From the NCBI GenBank assembly GCA_964531715.1, contig CAZHEE010000002.1:62001-126000 (forward strand): a stretch of DNA of 64,000 nt, given 5' to 3'. This document shows positions 8,356-16,921 of this stretch, one piece after another. Source of the stretch: UBA1664 sp964531715 (GTDB lineage: Bacteria; Pseudomonadota; Alphaproteobacteria; Micavibrionales; UBA1664). Within the stretch, counting starts at the first letter, position 1; each line of letters starts with the position of its first letter. Below the pieces are notes generated by a model. That model did not search any database. It saw only the letters and a list, made by a program, of their open reading frames with translations, and was not told the DNA's origin. The translations under genes were made by a program, and so were the position numbers.

Positions 8356-9627
8356 TTAAGATTTCGAGATTCTCTCCAGCCCACCCATATAAGGCTTAAG
8401 AACATCCGGCACGATAACAGACTGGCTTTCCTCATCCCAATAATTTTCAATAACGGCAGGTAATGAACGACTTAATGCAACTCCTGATCCGTTAAGCGTA
8501 TGCACGAATTCCGTTTTACCATTTTTTCGAAATCTTGCATTCATACGCCGTGCTTGAAAGTCTTTACAGTTTGAGCATGAAGACACTTCCCTATATTTTT
8601 GTTGCCCAGGAAGCCAGACTTCCAAATCATAGGTTTTTGTTGCACTAAACCCGATATCACCTGTGCAAAGAACAACTTTGCGGTAAGGCAAATTCAGCTT
8701 TTGAAGAATAGTTTCGGCACATTGCGTCATGCGTTCATGTTCGGCCTCGCTTTCATCCGGTTTTACAATACTTACCATTTCGACTTTTTGGAATTGATGA
8801 TTACGTATCATGCCACGCGTATCACGCCCTGCACTCCCCGCTTCTTTCCTAAAACATGGGGTATAACCTGTTACACGAATTGGCTCATCAAAATTCTCGA
8901 TAATATTGTCACGTACCAGATTAGTTAAGGCGACTTCAGATGTCGGCAGAAGCCAGCGTCCATCAGTTGTTTCAAATTGATCATCTTCGAATTTAGGCAG
9001 TTGAGCCGTACCATACATAGTTTGCGTATTCACAAGTAAAGGCACATTACATTCTGTGTATCCATGCTCTAAAGTGTGTGTATCAAGCATAAATTGAACC
9101 ATAGCGCGCTCTAACCTGGCGAGACCGCCCTTAAGAACTACAAATCGTGCGCCGGAAATTTTTGCGGCGGTTTCAAAATCCATCATGCCTAGTCGCTCAC
9201 CAATATCAACATGGTCGGGATGGCTCTCATCGGCAATTTGACGGTCTTTAAACAAGTGAATTTCGACATTATCATCTTCATCCGAACCATCGGGCACATC
9301 ATCCGCAATTTGATTAGGGAGTGAAGATAGCAAAGCCGTGATTTCCTCGGTCAGTTTGCGCTCTTGCTCCTCAAGATTTGCAAGATTATCTTTCAGCGCG
9401 GCAACCTCTGCCATTAGGGTATCGGCATCACCACCTTGTGATTTGATCTTACCGACTTCTTTTGATTTAATATTGCGTTCATTTTGAACGTCCTGAAGCT
9501 CGGTCTGAACCTGCCTGCGGCGTTGATCAAGTTCAAGAATTTGAGGAGTTTGAGGCTCAAGCCCCCGACGCGCCCAGTTGGCATCGTAATCTTCAGGACG
9601 TTGACGAATATCTTTTAAATCGAACAT
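8356..9627 (-). CDS. serS: serine--tRNA ligase
   Basis: Charges tRNA-Ser (and tRNA-Sec where present) with serine. The N-terminal ~110 residues form the long antiparallel coiled coil that grips the tRNA, rich in Glu, Gln and Lys. Class II motif 2 (FRKEAGSAGRDTRGMIRNHQ) starts near residue 259 and motif 3 (SGVALSRSLPAVIENYW) near 381. Length 423 is typical. It follows lipB in the same direction with a 29 bp gap. Confidence 0.97.
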   Translation of the reverse strand: MFDLKDIRQRPEDYDANWARRGLEPQTPQILELDQRRRQVQTELQDVQNERNIKSKEVGKIKSQGGDADTLMAEVAALKDNLANLEEQERKLTEEITALLSSLPNQIADDVPDGSDEDDNVEIHLFKDRQIADESHPDHVDIGERLGMMDFETAAKISGARFVVLKGGLARLERAMVQFMLDTHTLEHGYTECNVPLLVNTQTMYGTAQLPKFEDDQFETTDGRWLLPTSEVALTNLVRDNIIENFDEPIRVTGYTPCFRKEAGSAGRDTRGMIRNHQFQKVEMVSIVKPDESEAEHERMTQCAETILQKLNLPYRKVVLCTGDIGFSATKTYDLEVWLPGQQKYREVSSCSNCKDFQARRMNARFRKNGKTEFVHTLNGSGVALSRSLPAVIENYWDEESQSVIVPDVLKPYMGGLERISKS

Positions 9628-9656
9628 ATTTTTCTCTTTTCGGTTTTTCTTATTTT

Positions 9657-10283
9657 TTAACAGTTAGGCGCGAAGACGCAAAGATTTTTTTCTAAAGCTT
9701 TATCAAGCTGTTGCATAGATACGTCTTTCCCAAGCGCATGGATAGATGTCACACCATGGTCGGCAATGCCGCAAGGAACAATACCATCAAAATGTCTTAA
9801 ATCAGGGTTTAAATTAATAGAAATTCCATGAAAGGTAATCCAGTGGCGAATACGCACGCCAATCGCGGCAATTTTGGCTTCCGAGCCATCAGGCATAACA
9901 ACCCAAATCCCAACGCGACCGTCGCGCCGCTCGCCTATAATATCAAACGCGCCAAGCGTGCAGATAATCCATTCCTCCAATGTCCAAATATATTTTTTGA
10001 TATCTGGCGTTTGCATGCGCTTTTTTAAATTTATAATGACATAGGCCACGCGCTGACCCGGGCCATGATAAGTATACTCCCCACCCCTGCCCGTTTCATA
10101 AACGGGAAATTGCGGTTTACGCAAATCTTTCACATTGGCGCTTGTCCCCGCCGTATAAAGAGGGGGATGTTCAAGGAGCCATATTTGGTCTTGTGCGTTG
10201 CCTTCTTTTATTGAGGCAACAGTGTCCTCCATCGCCTGAAGACATGGCTCATATTCCTGAAAGCCTTTGTTGATAATTTGCAT
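9657..10283 (-). CDS. lipB: octanoyl-[ACP]:protein octanoyltransferase LipB
   Basis: Moves octanoate from acyl carrier protein to the lipoyl domains of 2-oxoacid dehydrogenases (one target, SucB, is encoded at 23430-24728) and GcvH; LipA then adds sulfur. The RGGEYTYHGPGQ motif spans residues 66-77, the catalytic Lys137 sits in SEAKIAAIGVR, and the nucleophile Cys171 in VPCGIADHGVTS. Length 208 is normal. The ATG at 10283 is the natural start. Confidence 0.96.
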   Translation of the reverse strand: MQIINKGFQEYEPCLQAMEDTVASIKEGNAQDQIWLLEHPPLYTAGTSANVKDLRKPQFPVYETGRGGEYTYHGPGQRVAYVIINLKKRMQTPDIKKYIWTLEEWIICTLGAFDIIGERRDGRVGIWVVMPDGSEAKIAAIGVRIRHWITFHGISINLNPDLRHFDGIVPCGIADHGVTSIHALGKDVSMQQLDKALEKNLCVFAPNC

Positions 10284-10303
10284 GCGCCTTATTTAATACC
10301 TAG

Positions 10304-10332
10304 TTGCAATATTATCCAATCTCTTTTATACA
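10304..10332 (+). promoter_or_regulatory. promoter of tRNA-Leu(GAG)
   Basis: TTGCAA at 10304-10309, a 17-bp spacer and TATACA at 10327-10332 precede the tRNA by 24 bp, as expected for a stable-RNA promoter. Confidence 0.6.
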
Positions 10333-10356
10333 TACTCCACTACCACTCATAAAAGT

Positions 10357-10443
10357 GCGATCGTGGCGGAATGGTAGACGCGCAGCGTTGAGGTCGCTGT
10401 GGGCGATAAGCCCGTGGAAGTTCGACTCTTCTCGGTCGCACCA
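10357..10443 (+). tRNA. tRNA-Leu (anticodon GAG)
   Basis: An 87-nt class II tRNA with long variable arm. Acceptor GCGATCG pairs with CGGTCGC, the anticodon loop TTGAGGT gives GAG at 10390-10392, the T-arm GTTCGACTC is present, and CCA is encoded at 10441-10443. It decodes CUC/CUU. Confidence 0.95.
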
Positions 10444-10659
10444 ATTTTCTTAACCAAAGTAATTTTTAATAACACTTGTACATACTGTTAAATTTGATGA
10501 GCTATTATTAAAGATTTAAAATAGCAAGTTTGTTAATACTTGGCATTTTCTAACTTTAAGTTTGCGAAACGTAATTTTCTTAAGTGCCTTTAAAATTAGA
10601 ATGAAATCTAAAATGAAGGCTTTTTCTTTTCGTGTAATCGCATTAAACTTAATCGCATA

Positions 10660-11304
10660 ATGAAGCCGACAATTGCACCAGACAGCGTTCAGCCAAAATC
10701 ATTCGCTTTTACCAAAGCCAATGAAAAGAAGATCAAAGAGATCATTTCCCGCTATCCTAAGGGGCGACAACAATCGGCAGTCATGCCTTTGCTTGACTTA
10801 ACGCAACGGCAAATGGCGGAGCAATCAGATACCGAAGGCGGATGGATTCCGCGTGCGGCAATGCAAGAGATTGCACGCATTCTCGATATGCCCGAGGTTA
10901 AGGTTTATGAGGTCGCGACCTTCTACACCATGTACAACCTTGCGCCTGTCGGGAAATATAATATTCAATGTTGTACAACGACACCTTGCTGGCTCAGAGG
11001 TTCATCTAAAGTTGTTGAGGCCGCCGAGAAGAAACTCGCTATCAAGATGGGGCAAACCACAAGGGATAACCGCTTTACCTTGACAGAGGTTGAGTGTTTG
11101 GGTGCGTGCGCGAATGCCCCGATGGTGCAAATCAATGATGAGTATTATGAAGATTTAACGCCTGAAGTTATGACATCATTAATTGAGTCAATGGCTCAAG
11201 GTGAACTCCCTGAAAAAGGCCCTCAAAACGGGCGGATAAAATCCATGAATTCTGATGGCCCGACCACACTTCATGATGAGGCAAAGAAAGCAAAGGTAAT
11301 TTAA
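10660..11304 (+). CDS. nuoE: NADH-quinone oxidoreductase subunit E (24 kDa)
   Basis: Holds the N1a [2Fe-2S] cluster in the NADH module of respiratory complex I, on the cytoplasmic side. Cluster ligands are visible as Cys105 and Cys110 (CCTTTPC) and Cys146 and Cys150 (CLGAC). Length 214 includes a short low-complexity tail. It starts a co-directional group with two small membrane-protein genes and nuoF. The 216 bp between the tRNA and this gene is AT-rich with no clear promoter. Confidence 0.96.
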   Translation: MKPTIAPDSVQPKSFAFTKANEKKIKEIISRYPKGRQQSAVMPLLDLTQRQMAEQSDTEGGWIPRAAMQEIARILDMPEVKVYEVATFYTMYNLAPVGKYNIQCCTTTPCWLRGSSKVVEAAEKKLAIKMGQTTRDNRFTLTEVECLGACANAPMVQINDEYYEDLTPEVMTSLIESMAQGELPEKGPQNGRIKSMNSDGPTTLHDEAKKAKVI

Positions 11305-11307
11305 ATT

Positions 11308-11805
11308 ATGCGTGATGTTTATATTGTATCGGCCATTTACTGTATCCTGTTTGTTGTGTTGACTTCATCGGCTAATCAGCCAACCTTCGGTTTCACGGCA
11401 GAGCAATACGGGTTTGTCCATCATCTGCTTGCGGATATATTGTTTTGGATGGGTGCATTATATATTTCAATTACCGGAACCTATGGGGCATTTGCCCGCC
11501 AAAATCGGTTTGCTTTAAGCCAAAAGCATCCTTTACTGAATAGGATTTTAAGCATACTCCTCCTTGTCTCCCCTTTCCTCGCAATATTAATAAACGCGCG
11601 GTTTATATTTGTGATGTTAGGGCTATTAATGCTCTCACACATCCAGTCAAAGGTTGGCGAGGAACAGCAAATCAATTTCGCGCAAAGCCGCGCCTTAAGC
11701 AATTTCCTTCTAATCCCGCTTTTTACATTGGCACTTATCCTAATGACAAATAACGGATATGGGGTTGGCTCCGTCCTTGATTGGGGCTTGGTTATAGTAG
11801 AATAA
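11308..11805 (+). CDS. hypothetical membrane protein between nuoE and nuoF (1)
   Basis: 165 residues with about four hydrophobic segments (near 5-22, 36-57, 83-107 and 130-146). No family recognised. It begins 3 bp after the nuoE stop, so it is probably translated with it. It could be a membrane accessory factor or merely a passenger; no function is assigned. Confidence 0.65.
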   Translation: MRDVYIVSAIYCILFVVLTSSANQPTFGFTAEQYGFVHHLLADILFWMGALYISITGTYGAFARQNRFALSQKHPLLNRILSILLLVSPFLAILINARFIFVMLGLLMLSHIQSKVGEEQQINFAQSRALSNFLLIPLFTLALILMTNNGYGVGSVLDWGLVIVE

Positions 11806-11823
11806 TTTGAAAGGAATTTAATT

Positions 11824-12156
11824 ATGTCAGATAACACAATACCGCAACATTTCAAAGTCATTGAGCCATCAATGAAATCCGCCCTATGCCTGTGGTGGGC
11901 ATTCACATGGCGGTCGTTGATACTTATTATTCTTGCATATATTCTCATGTCGATAGTGATGGGCGTATTGGGGTATGTCGCCATGAGTTCTGAATCAGGC
12001 GCGGTTGCAGGCATATTCGCGATACTGGCCGGATTTTTAACTCTAACGCTCAGCTTTATTGTCCAGATATACGTTTTCAAACGCCTTATGTTCAAAGGCT
12101 TCGGCACGAATAAAAGGCTTCTGATTGTTGAAGATAAGGATGAGCAGGCCGTTTGA
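11824..12156 (+). CDS. hypothetical membrane protein between nuoE and nuoF (2)
   Basis: 110 residues with hydrophobic segments near 22-54 and 62-88 and a charged C-terminus (LLIVEDKDEQAV). AAAGGAATTTAATT precedes its ATG. Its TGA stop overlaps the ATG of nuoF (TGATG at 12154-12158), so nuoF is probably translationally coupled to it. No family recognised. Confidence 0.65.
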   Translation: MSDNTIPQHFKVIEPSMKSALCLWWAFTWRSLILIILAYILMSIVMGVLGYVAMSSESGAVAGIFAILAGFLTLTLSFIVQIYVFKRLMFKGFGTNKRLLIVEDKDEQAV

Positions 12157-13448
12157 TGCTCGCTGATAAAGACCGCATTTTCACTAATCTTTTCGGCTTT
12201 CAATCCTATGGTTTGAAGGATGCAAAGAAGCGTGGCGATTGGGACAAAACCGCCGCACTCATTAAAAAAGGGCCTGACTGGATTATTGATGAGATGAAAA
12301 AATCCGGCCTTCGCGGGCGCGGAGGAGCTGGGTTTCCCACAGGCCTCAAATGGTCGTTCATGCCTAAAGATGACGGGAAGCCGCATTATCTGGTCATTAA
12401 CGCCGATGAGTCCGAACCTGGAACGTGCAAAGACCGTGAGATATTGCGCCATGAACCGCATAAATTGATAGAGGGTGCCTTGCTGGCAGGGTTCGCCATG
12501 GGTGCGCATGCCGCCTATATCTATATTCGCGGCGAGTATTATGATGAAAGCTCGACTCTCAATCTGGCGATTAAGGAAGCCTATGCGGCAGGGTTGCTTG
12601 GCAAGAACGCCGCCAAATCGGGTTGGGATTTTAATCTCTATGTCCATCGCGGGGCGGGGGCGTATATTTGCGGTGAGGAAACCGCCTTGCTCAACTCGCT
12701 TGAGGGGGAAAAGGGGCAACCGCGCAATAAACCTCCATTTCCGGCGATGGCGGGGCTTTATAGCTGCCCGACAACCGTTAATAATGTTGAGACGATTGCC
12801 GTTGTCCCGACAATCATGCGGCGCGGCGGTGACTGGTTCGCATCGCTTGGTACTGATGAGAAGAATACAGGGACGAAGTTGTTTTGTATCTCCGGTCATG
12901 TGAATAACCCTTGCGTGGTTGAGGAGGAAATCGGTATCCCGATGCGCACATTGATTGAGAAACATGCGGGCGGCGTAACGGGCGGATGGGATAATCTGCT
13001 TGCCGTTATTCCGGGCGGCTCCTCTTGTCCTGTGCTTCCTGCCGAGATTTGCGGCACTGTGCGCATGGATTTTGATTCGCTTCGCGAGGTGCAATCGGGT
13101 TTGGGTACGGCGGGGTTGATTGTCANNNNNNNNNNGGATAAATCCACCGATATCGTTTATGCCATTGCGCGGCTATCCTATTTTTACTATCACGAATCAT
13201 GCGGGCAATGTACCCCTTGCCGCGAAGGCACGGGCTGGCTTTGGCGTGTCATGCAACGCATGGTGACGGGTAACGCGACCTTGGATGAAATTGATATGTT
13301 GCTCGACATCACGACACAAATTGAGGGCCACACCATTTGCGCGCATGGTGATGCCTCCGCCTGGCCAATCCAGGGGCTTATCCGCCATTTCCGCCCTGAA
13401 ATGGAGAAGCGCATTATGGATTATCGCGATAATTTGAAAGCCGCGTAA
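12156..13448 (+). CDS. nuoF: NADH-quinone oxidoreductase subunit F (51 kDa), with an assembly gap
   Basis: Binds NADH and FMN and carries the N3 [4Fe-4S] cluster, the electron entry point of complex I. GRGGAGFPTG (residues 54-63) is the NADH/FMN glycine loop, ESEPGTCKDRE (85-95) lines the FMN site, and CGQCTPCREG supplies cluster cysteines, with a fourth in ICAHGDASAW. I chose the ATG at 12156 because MLADKDRIF matches the family start; a TTG lies one codon upstream. Ten Ns at 13126-13135 interrupt GLIV-DKSTD, where the family has IVMDKSTD; the frame is kept only because the N block is 10 long. Confidence 0.95.
   Translation: MLADKDRIFTNLFGFQSYGLKDAKKRGDWDKTAALIKKGPDWIIDEMKKSGLRGRGGAGFPTGLKWSFMPKDDGKPHYLVINADESEPGTCKDREILRHEPHKLIEGALLAGFAMGAHAAYIYIRGEYYDESSTLNLAIKEAYAAGLLGKNAAKSGWDFNLYVHRGAGAYICGEETALLNSLEGEKGQPRNKPPFPAMAGLYSCPTTVNNVETIAVVPTIMRRGGDWFASLGTDEKNTGTKLFCISGHVNNPCVVEEEIGIPMRTLIEKHAGGVTGGWDNLLAVIPGGSSCPVLPAEICGTVRMDFDSLREVQSGLGTAGLIVXXXXDKSTDIVYAIARLSYFYYHESCGQCTPCREGTGWLWRVMQRMVTGNATLDEIDMLLDITTQIEGHTICAHGDASAWPIQGLIRHFRPEMEKRIMDYRDNLKAA
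13126..13135. other. 10-base N run (assembly gap) inside nuoF
   Basis: The sequence reads GTCA, ten Ns, GGAT. In NuoF proteins the equivalent residues are Val-Met-Asp, i.e. GTC ATG GAT, which needs a single base (T) in place of the Ns. The N count is therefore probably a placeholder and not a measured length. Confidence 0.9.
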
Positions 13449-13487
13449 GTTTGAGGCTGGATATGTGTTGTCCAATTTGTAATTTTT

Positions 13488-13609
13488 ACCACAGAGATCA
13501 CTGAGATCACGGAGGGGACAATGAACGCATCCCCGCATTTAATGCAGAGCCTATAGTTTCAAAATATATAAGTAGGGTTTTTATCATAACTCCGAACCTC
13601 CGATACTCC
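13488..13609. mobile_element. gene-less kind-B element (MITE-like)
   Basis: The left end at 13488-13514 consists of three 9-bp units: ACCACAGAG, ATCACTGAG, ATCACGGAG. The right end at 13590-13609 is inverted (CTCCGAACCTCCGATACTCC). Total 122 bp, no ORF. The ends match the architecture of the GxxExxY cassettes at 16931-17385 and 18638-19083. Confidence 0.6.
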
Positions 13610-13628
13610 AAGTAAAGAAATAATTTTT

Positions 13629-13664
13629 TGGATTGCACGTATTCATAAATGAAACGTGCAACAA
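13629..13664. repeat. single kind-A hairpin
   Basis: TGGATTGCACGT... pairs with ...AACGTGCAA. It resembles the inner half of the GTCATT/AATCCA elements, with a decayed outer end (CAACAAC instead of CAATGAC). Confidence 0.55.
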
Positions 13665-13769
13665 CACGTTATAATTTTTCAGGATAGTGCATTTTGTATA
13701 TAGGTCTTGAACATAAATAATTATTCCAAAGTCTAGTAATTCACAAAATCTTGCGTCATACTGTAAGCC

Positions 13770-15002
13770 ATGTCACAAGAAAATTATCAGCCTGCCTCAC
13801 TGCAACCCGATGAAACCGTGATTACGGATGAGGAGCATATCAAGCCTTATATGCTGAATTTCGGGCCGCAACATCCCGCGGCGCATGGTGTTCTCCGCCT
13901 GATATTGGAGATGAATGGCGAGACGGTCGAACGTGCCGACCCGCATATTGGCTTGCTCCACCGTGGGACGGAAAAACTGATAGAGCATAAAACATATATG
14001 CAGGCTTTACCCTATTTTGACCGTCTTGATTACGTGTCGCCAATGAATCAGGAGCATGCATTCGCGCTTGCGATTGAGAAATTGCTTGGCATTACGCCGC
14101 CGCCACGCGCGCAATATATCCGCGTGCTGTTTTGTGAGCTGACACGGATTTTGAGCCATATTCTCAATATCACCACATATGCGCTGGATGTCGGGGCGAT
14201 CACGCCGTCGCTTTGGGGTTTTGAGGAACGCGAGAAAGGCATGGCGTTTTATGATCGCGTTTGTGGTGCGCGGCTTCATGCCAATTATTTCAGGCCCGGC
14301 GGCGTGCGCTATAATATGCCTGCGGGGTTAGCCGAAGATATGTGGGAGTGGACGGAAAACTTTCCAAAATTTTTGGAAGATTTAGAAACGCTTTTAACTA
14401 ATAACCGTATTTTCAAGCAAAGAACAGTCGATATCGGGATTGTCTCTGAAAGTGAAGCCATCGGCTGGGGCTTCACAGGGCCGATGTTGAGGGCTTCGGG
14501 TGTGCCATGGGACTTACGCAAAAGCCAGCCTTATGAAGTTTATGAGCAAATGGATTTCGATATTCCTGTCGGGAAAACGGGTGATTGCTATGCCCGTTAC
14601 TTGGTGCGTATCGAGGAGATGAAGCAATCCCTTCGTATCATGCGACAGGCACTGAACGAAATGCCGGGCGGGGATGTGATGATTAATGATTATAAGGTCG
14701 CACCGCCACCACGCGTTGAGATGAAACAATCAATGGAGGCACTTATTCATCACTTTAAACTGTATACCGAAGGCTTTCATGTGCCTGAAGGTGAAACTTA
14801 CACTGCCGTTGAAGCGCCGAAAGGTGAGTTTGGGGTCTATTTGATCGCTGATGGCTCGAACAAGCCGTATAAATGCCATATCCGCGCACCGGGGTTTTAT
14901 CACTTAAGTGCGCTCGATTTCATGTCGAAGGGGCATATGCTCGCCGATACGGTGGCGATTATCGGGTCAATGGATGTTGTTTTCGGTGAGATTGATCGTT
15001 AG
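13770..15002 (+). CDS. nuoD: NADH-quinone oxidoreductase subunit D (49 kDa)
   Basis: Forms, with NuoB and NuoC, the quinone-binding end of the complex I peripheral arm. Typical family motifs are FGPQHPAAHGVLRL near residues 31-44, DPHIGLLHRGTEKL, the R-rich quinone-site helix regions, and the C-terminal DVVFGEIDR. Length 410 is normal. It sits downstream of nuoF, whereas nuoA-B-C-D-E-F is the usual order; no nuoA, B, C or G is in the window. The flanking gap is full of mobile repeats, which suggests rearrangement. Confidence 0.97.
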   Translation: MSQENYQPASLQPDETVITDEEHIKPYMLNFGPQHPAAHGVLRLILEMNGETVERADPHIGLLHRGTEKLIEHKTYMQALPYFDRLDYVSPMNQEHAFALAIEKLLGITPPPRAQYIRVLFCELTRILSHILNITTYALDVGAITPSLWGFEEREKGMAFYDRVCGARLHANYFRPGGVRYNMPAGLAEDMWEWTENFPKFLEDLETLLTNNRIFKQRTVDIGIVSESEAIGWGFTGPMLRASGVPWDLRKSQPYEVYEQMDFDIPVGKTGDCYARYLVRIEEMKQSLRIMRQALNEMPGGDVMINDYKVAPPPRVEMKQSMEALIHHFKLYTEGFHVPEGETYTAVEAPKGEFGVYLIADGSNKPYKCHIRAPGFYHLSALDFMSKGHMLADTVAIIGSMDVVFGEIDR

Positions 15003-15043
15003 TTTTTATATTTTAATCATCTTATTACATAATTTTACTAATG

Positions 15044-15886
15044 CTAATGGTCTCTGAAAAAACGAACCATATCCTCCGCGATAGGAAGGTCGGCAGGGTT
15101 GGCCCAGCTAAGCGCCGCGATGGCATCAATATGGTCGCCTTTTTGATAAATGCGTGTTTCAACCATCCCCCCCTCACTCAAAATCTTTTGTTTGAGAAGT
15201 TGTAGATTGCGAATATGAACGGCCTTATCAGGTTTAGTATAAAGTAACAGCATCGGCGGCTCATCACCATTAATATAGCTTGTCACTTGCATGGTTGAAT
15301 AATTAGACGGTGGTCCGAACATATCTTTCAAATCAGGCTCTTCCGGTTCAAAATCATAGGGGCCTGAAATCCCTGCAAAGGCATTAATGATATCAGGCGA
15401 CAAGTCATAAGCCTTCAAATAACTCTCATCAGCGTTGAGCATTGCCGCAATATGCGCCCCCGATGAATGCCCCGAAAGATAGAGTCTCTCATTGCCGCCA
15501 TACTCGCCGATATTTTCATGTACCCAGGCTACGGCCTTTGCGCCATCCTTAATAAAGGCGGGATGTTTCACCTCCGGGTAAAGCCGATGATTAGGCAGGA
15601 CAACGATGTACCCCATTTTTGAAAGCGTTAAACCCACAAACTTATACTGATCTTTAGAACCGAAACTCCACCGCCCGCCATGGAAAAAGACGATAACAGG
15701 CAGGCTCGCCTCTTCAGTTTGTGGGATATAAATATCAAGTTTTTGCCGTTCATGTACGCCATAGGCAACATCACGAATAATCTCGCCTTTATAGGTGAGC
15801 TGCGGGGCGTTTGCGATGGCAAACTTCGCCTCACTACAGGCTGTGAGAATGAATAATAAACTTAAGGAAAAGATTTTTTGAAACAT
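15044..15886 (-). CDS. alpha/beta-hydrolase lipoprotein (esterase-like)
   Basis: A predicted lipoprotein esterase: signal segment MFQKIFSLSLLFILTAC with lipobox LTAC and lipidated Cys17. The fold is alpha/beta hydrolase, with oxyanion motif FFHGGRWSFGS, nucleophile elbow GHSSGAH and a late DHIDAIAAL that may carry the catalytic His. It resembles carboxylesterase/BD-FAE-type hydrolases. The substrate is unknown. It converges with nuoD and is followed by no co-directional gene. Confidence 0.75.
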   Translation of the reverse strand: MFQKIFSLSLLFILTACSEAKFAIANAPQLTYKGEIIRDVAYGVHERQKLDIYIPQTEEASLPVIVFFHGGRWSFGSKDQYKFVGLTLSKMGYIVVLPNHRLYPEVKHPAFIKDGAKAVAWVHENIGEYGGNERLYLSGHSSGAHIAAMLNADESYLKAYDLSPDIINAFAGISGPYDFEPEEPDLKDMFGPPSNYSTMQVTSYINGDEPPMLLLYTKPDKAVHIRNLQLLKQKILSEGGMVETRIYQKGDHIDAIAALSWANPADLPIAEDMVRFFRDH

Positions 15887-15951
15887 AGTGTTTGATATAG
15901 AATGAAATTAATCGAAACAAGTTTGATGTGACAGTTTTTATAAAAATAGCC

Positions 15952-16042
15952 GTCATTGCACGTTTGCAACGCAATACGTGCAATCCAGAAGATACGAAGC
16001 TAGATTACACGTATTTCCCTTTTAGTCAAAACGTGTAATGAC
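15952..16042. mobile_element. gene-less kind-A element (two hairpins)
   Basis: 91 bp: GTCATTGCACG...CGTGCAATCCA, an 11-12 bp spacer, then TAGATTACACG...CGTGTAATGAC. The outer ends GTCATT/AATGAC are inverted repeats and each half is itself a hairpin. The layout equals that of the GIY-YIG cassettes at 50451-50841 and 51946-52350 minus the ORF. Confidence 0.7.
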
Positions 16043-16077
16043 GAATAAATTCTGCAATATTAACATAGATAGATTAT

Positions 16078-16905
16078 CTACTCCCCGGCGGTTTCTCTTG
16101 CCGCGGCAGAAGCGTTTTTCATGCCCACAACATTAAAACCACAATCAACAAAGTGATTTTCTCCCGTTACTGCACCCGATAGATCGGAGAGCAGATACAT
16201 GGCCGTTCCGCCAAGCTCTTCCAGCGTGACCGCGCGGCGTAAAGGGGCTGTCTCAATATTATATTTATAGGTATCGCGCGCGCCGCCAATGACGGCACCG
16301 GCCAATGTTCTCATCGGACCGGCGGAGATGGAATTAACCCGAATGCCGTGGAGCGGACCCAAATCTGCCGCAAGGTAACGGACGCTGGCCTCCAATGCCG
16401 CCTTGGCAACGCCCATCACATTATAAAAAGGCATAACCTTTTGTGCGCCGTAATAGGTGAGCGTCACTGCCGAACCGCCCTGCGGCATCATGTCTTTTGC
16501 CCGCCGCATGATTGATGTAAAGGAATAGCAAGACACATGCATGGAATTTAAAAAATTCTCAAGGCTGGTATCGTAATAATAGCCTTTTAACTCTTCCCGA
16601 TCCGAAAAAGCAATGGCGTGGACAAGCATGTCAAAATGATCCCAGTGGCTTTTCAGTTCAGCAAAAGTGCTATCCAGCGCGTCCTCGGATGAGACATTAC
16701 ATTCAATGAGAATGTCGCTATCGGCTTCTTTTGCGAGAGGCTCAAGGCGTTTGAGTATTTGCTCCCCCATATAGGTAAAGGCCAATTCCGCGCCATGGGC
16801 TTTCAGCTCCTTCGCAATGCCCCAAGCGATAGACTTGTCATTCGCCACCCCCATGATGAGCGCCTTTTTACCTTTAAGAAGGTCTGATTTTTTTTCAATA
16901 GTCAT
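16078..16905 (-). CDS. fabI: enoyl-[acyl-carrier-protein] reductase (NADH)
   Basis: Performs the last reduction of each fatty-acid elongation cycle. The SDR-type NAD site is GKKALIMGVANDKSIAWGIA, and the active residues Tyr151, Tyr161 and Lys168 (YNVMGVAK) have the spacing of E. coli FabI. I start at the ATG at 16905 (MTIEKKSDLLKGKK). A longer frame to 16974 exists but its first 23 codons are the end of a mobile element. A GxxExxY cassette separates it from fabB, upstream in the same direction. Confidence 0.95.
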   Translation of the reverse strand: MTIEKKSDLLKGKKALIMGVANDKSIAWGIAKELKAHGAELAFTYMGEQILKRLEPLAKEADSDILIECNVSSEDALDSTFAELKSHWDHFDMLVHAIAFSDREELKGYYYDTSLENFLNSMHVSCYSFTSIMRRAKDMMPQGGSAVTLTYYGAQKVMPFYNVMGVAKAALEASVRYLAADLGPLHGIRVNSISAGPMRTLAGAVIGGARDTYKYNIETAPLRRAVTLEELGGTAMYLLSDLSGAVTGENHFVDCGFNVVGMKNASAAARETAGE

Positions 16906-16921
16906 TGTAACTTTACTTTCT

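Larger units (their letters stand above)
13449..13769. other. 321 bp intergenic region between nuoF and nuoD, filled with repeats
   Basis: No gene. It holds a kind-B gene-less element (13488-13609) with a 30-bp repeat copy inside it (13527-13556), and a single kind-A hairpin (13629-13664). A convincing promoter for nuoD was not found. Confidence 0.6.

Noticed and set aside
11481..13094. A 537-codon open frame on the minus strand across nuoF
   Set aside because: It lies opposite clear nuoF and membrane-protein frames, has no family similarity and no ribosome site; it is a shadow frame.
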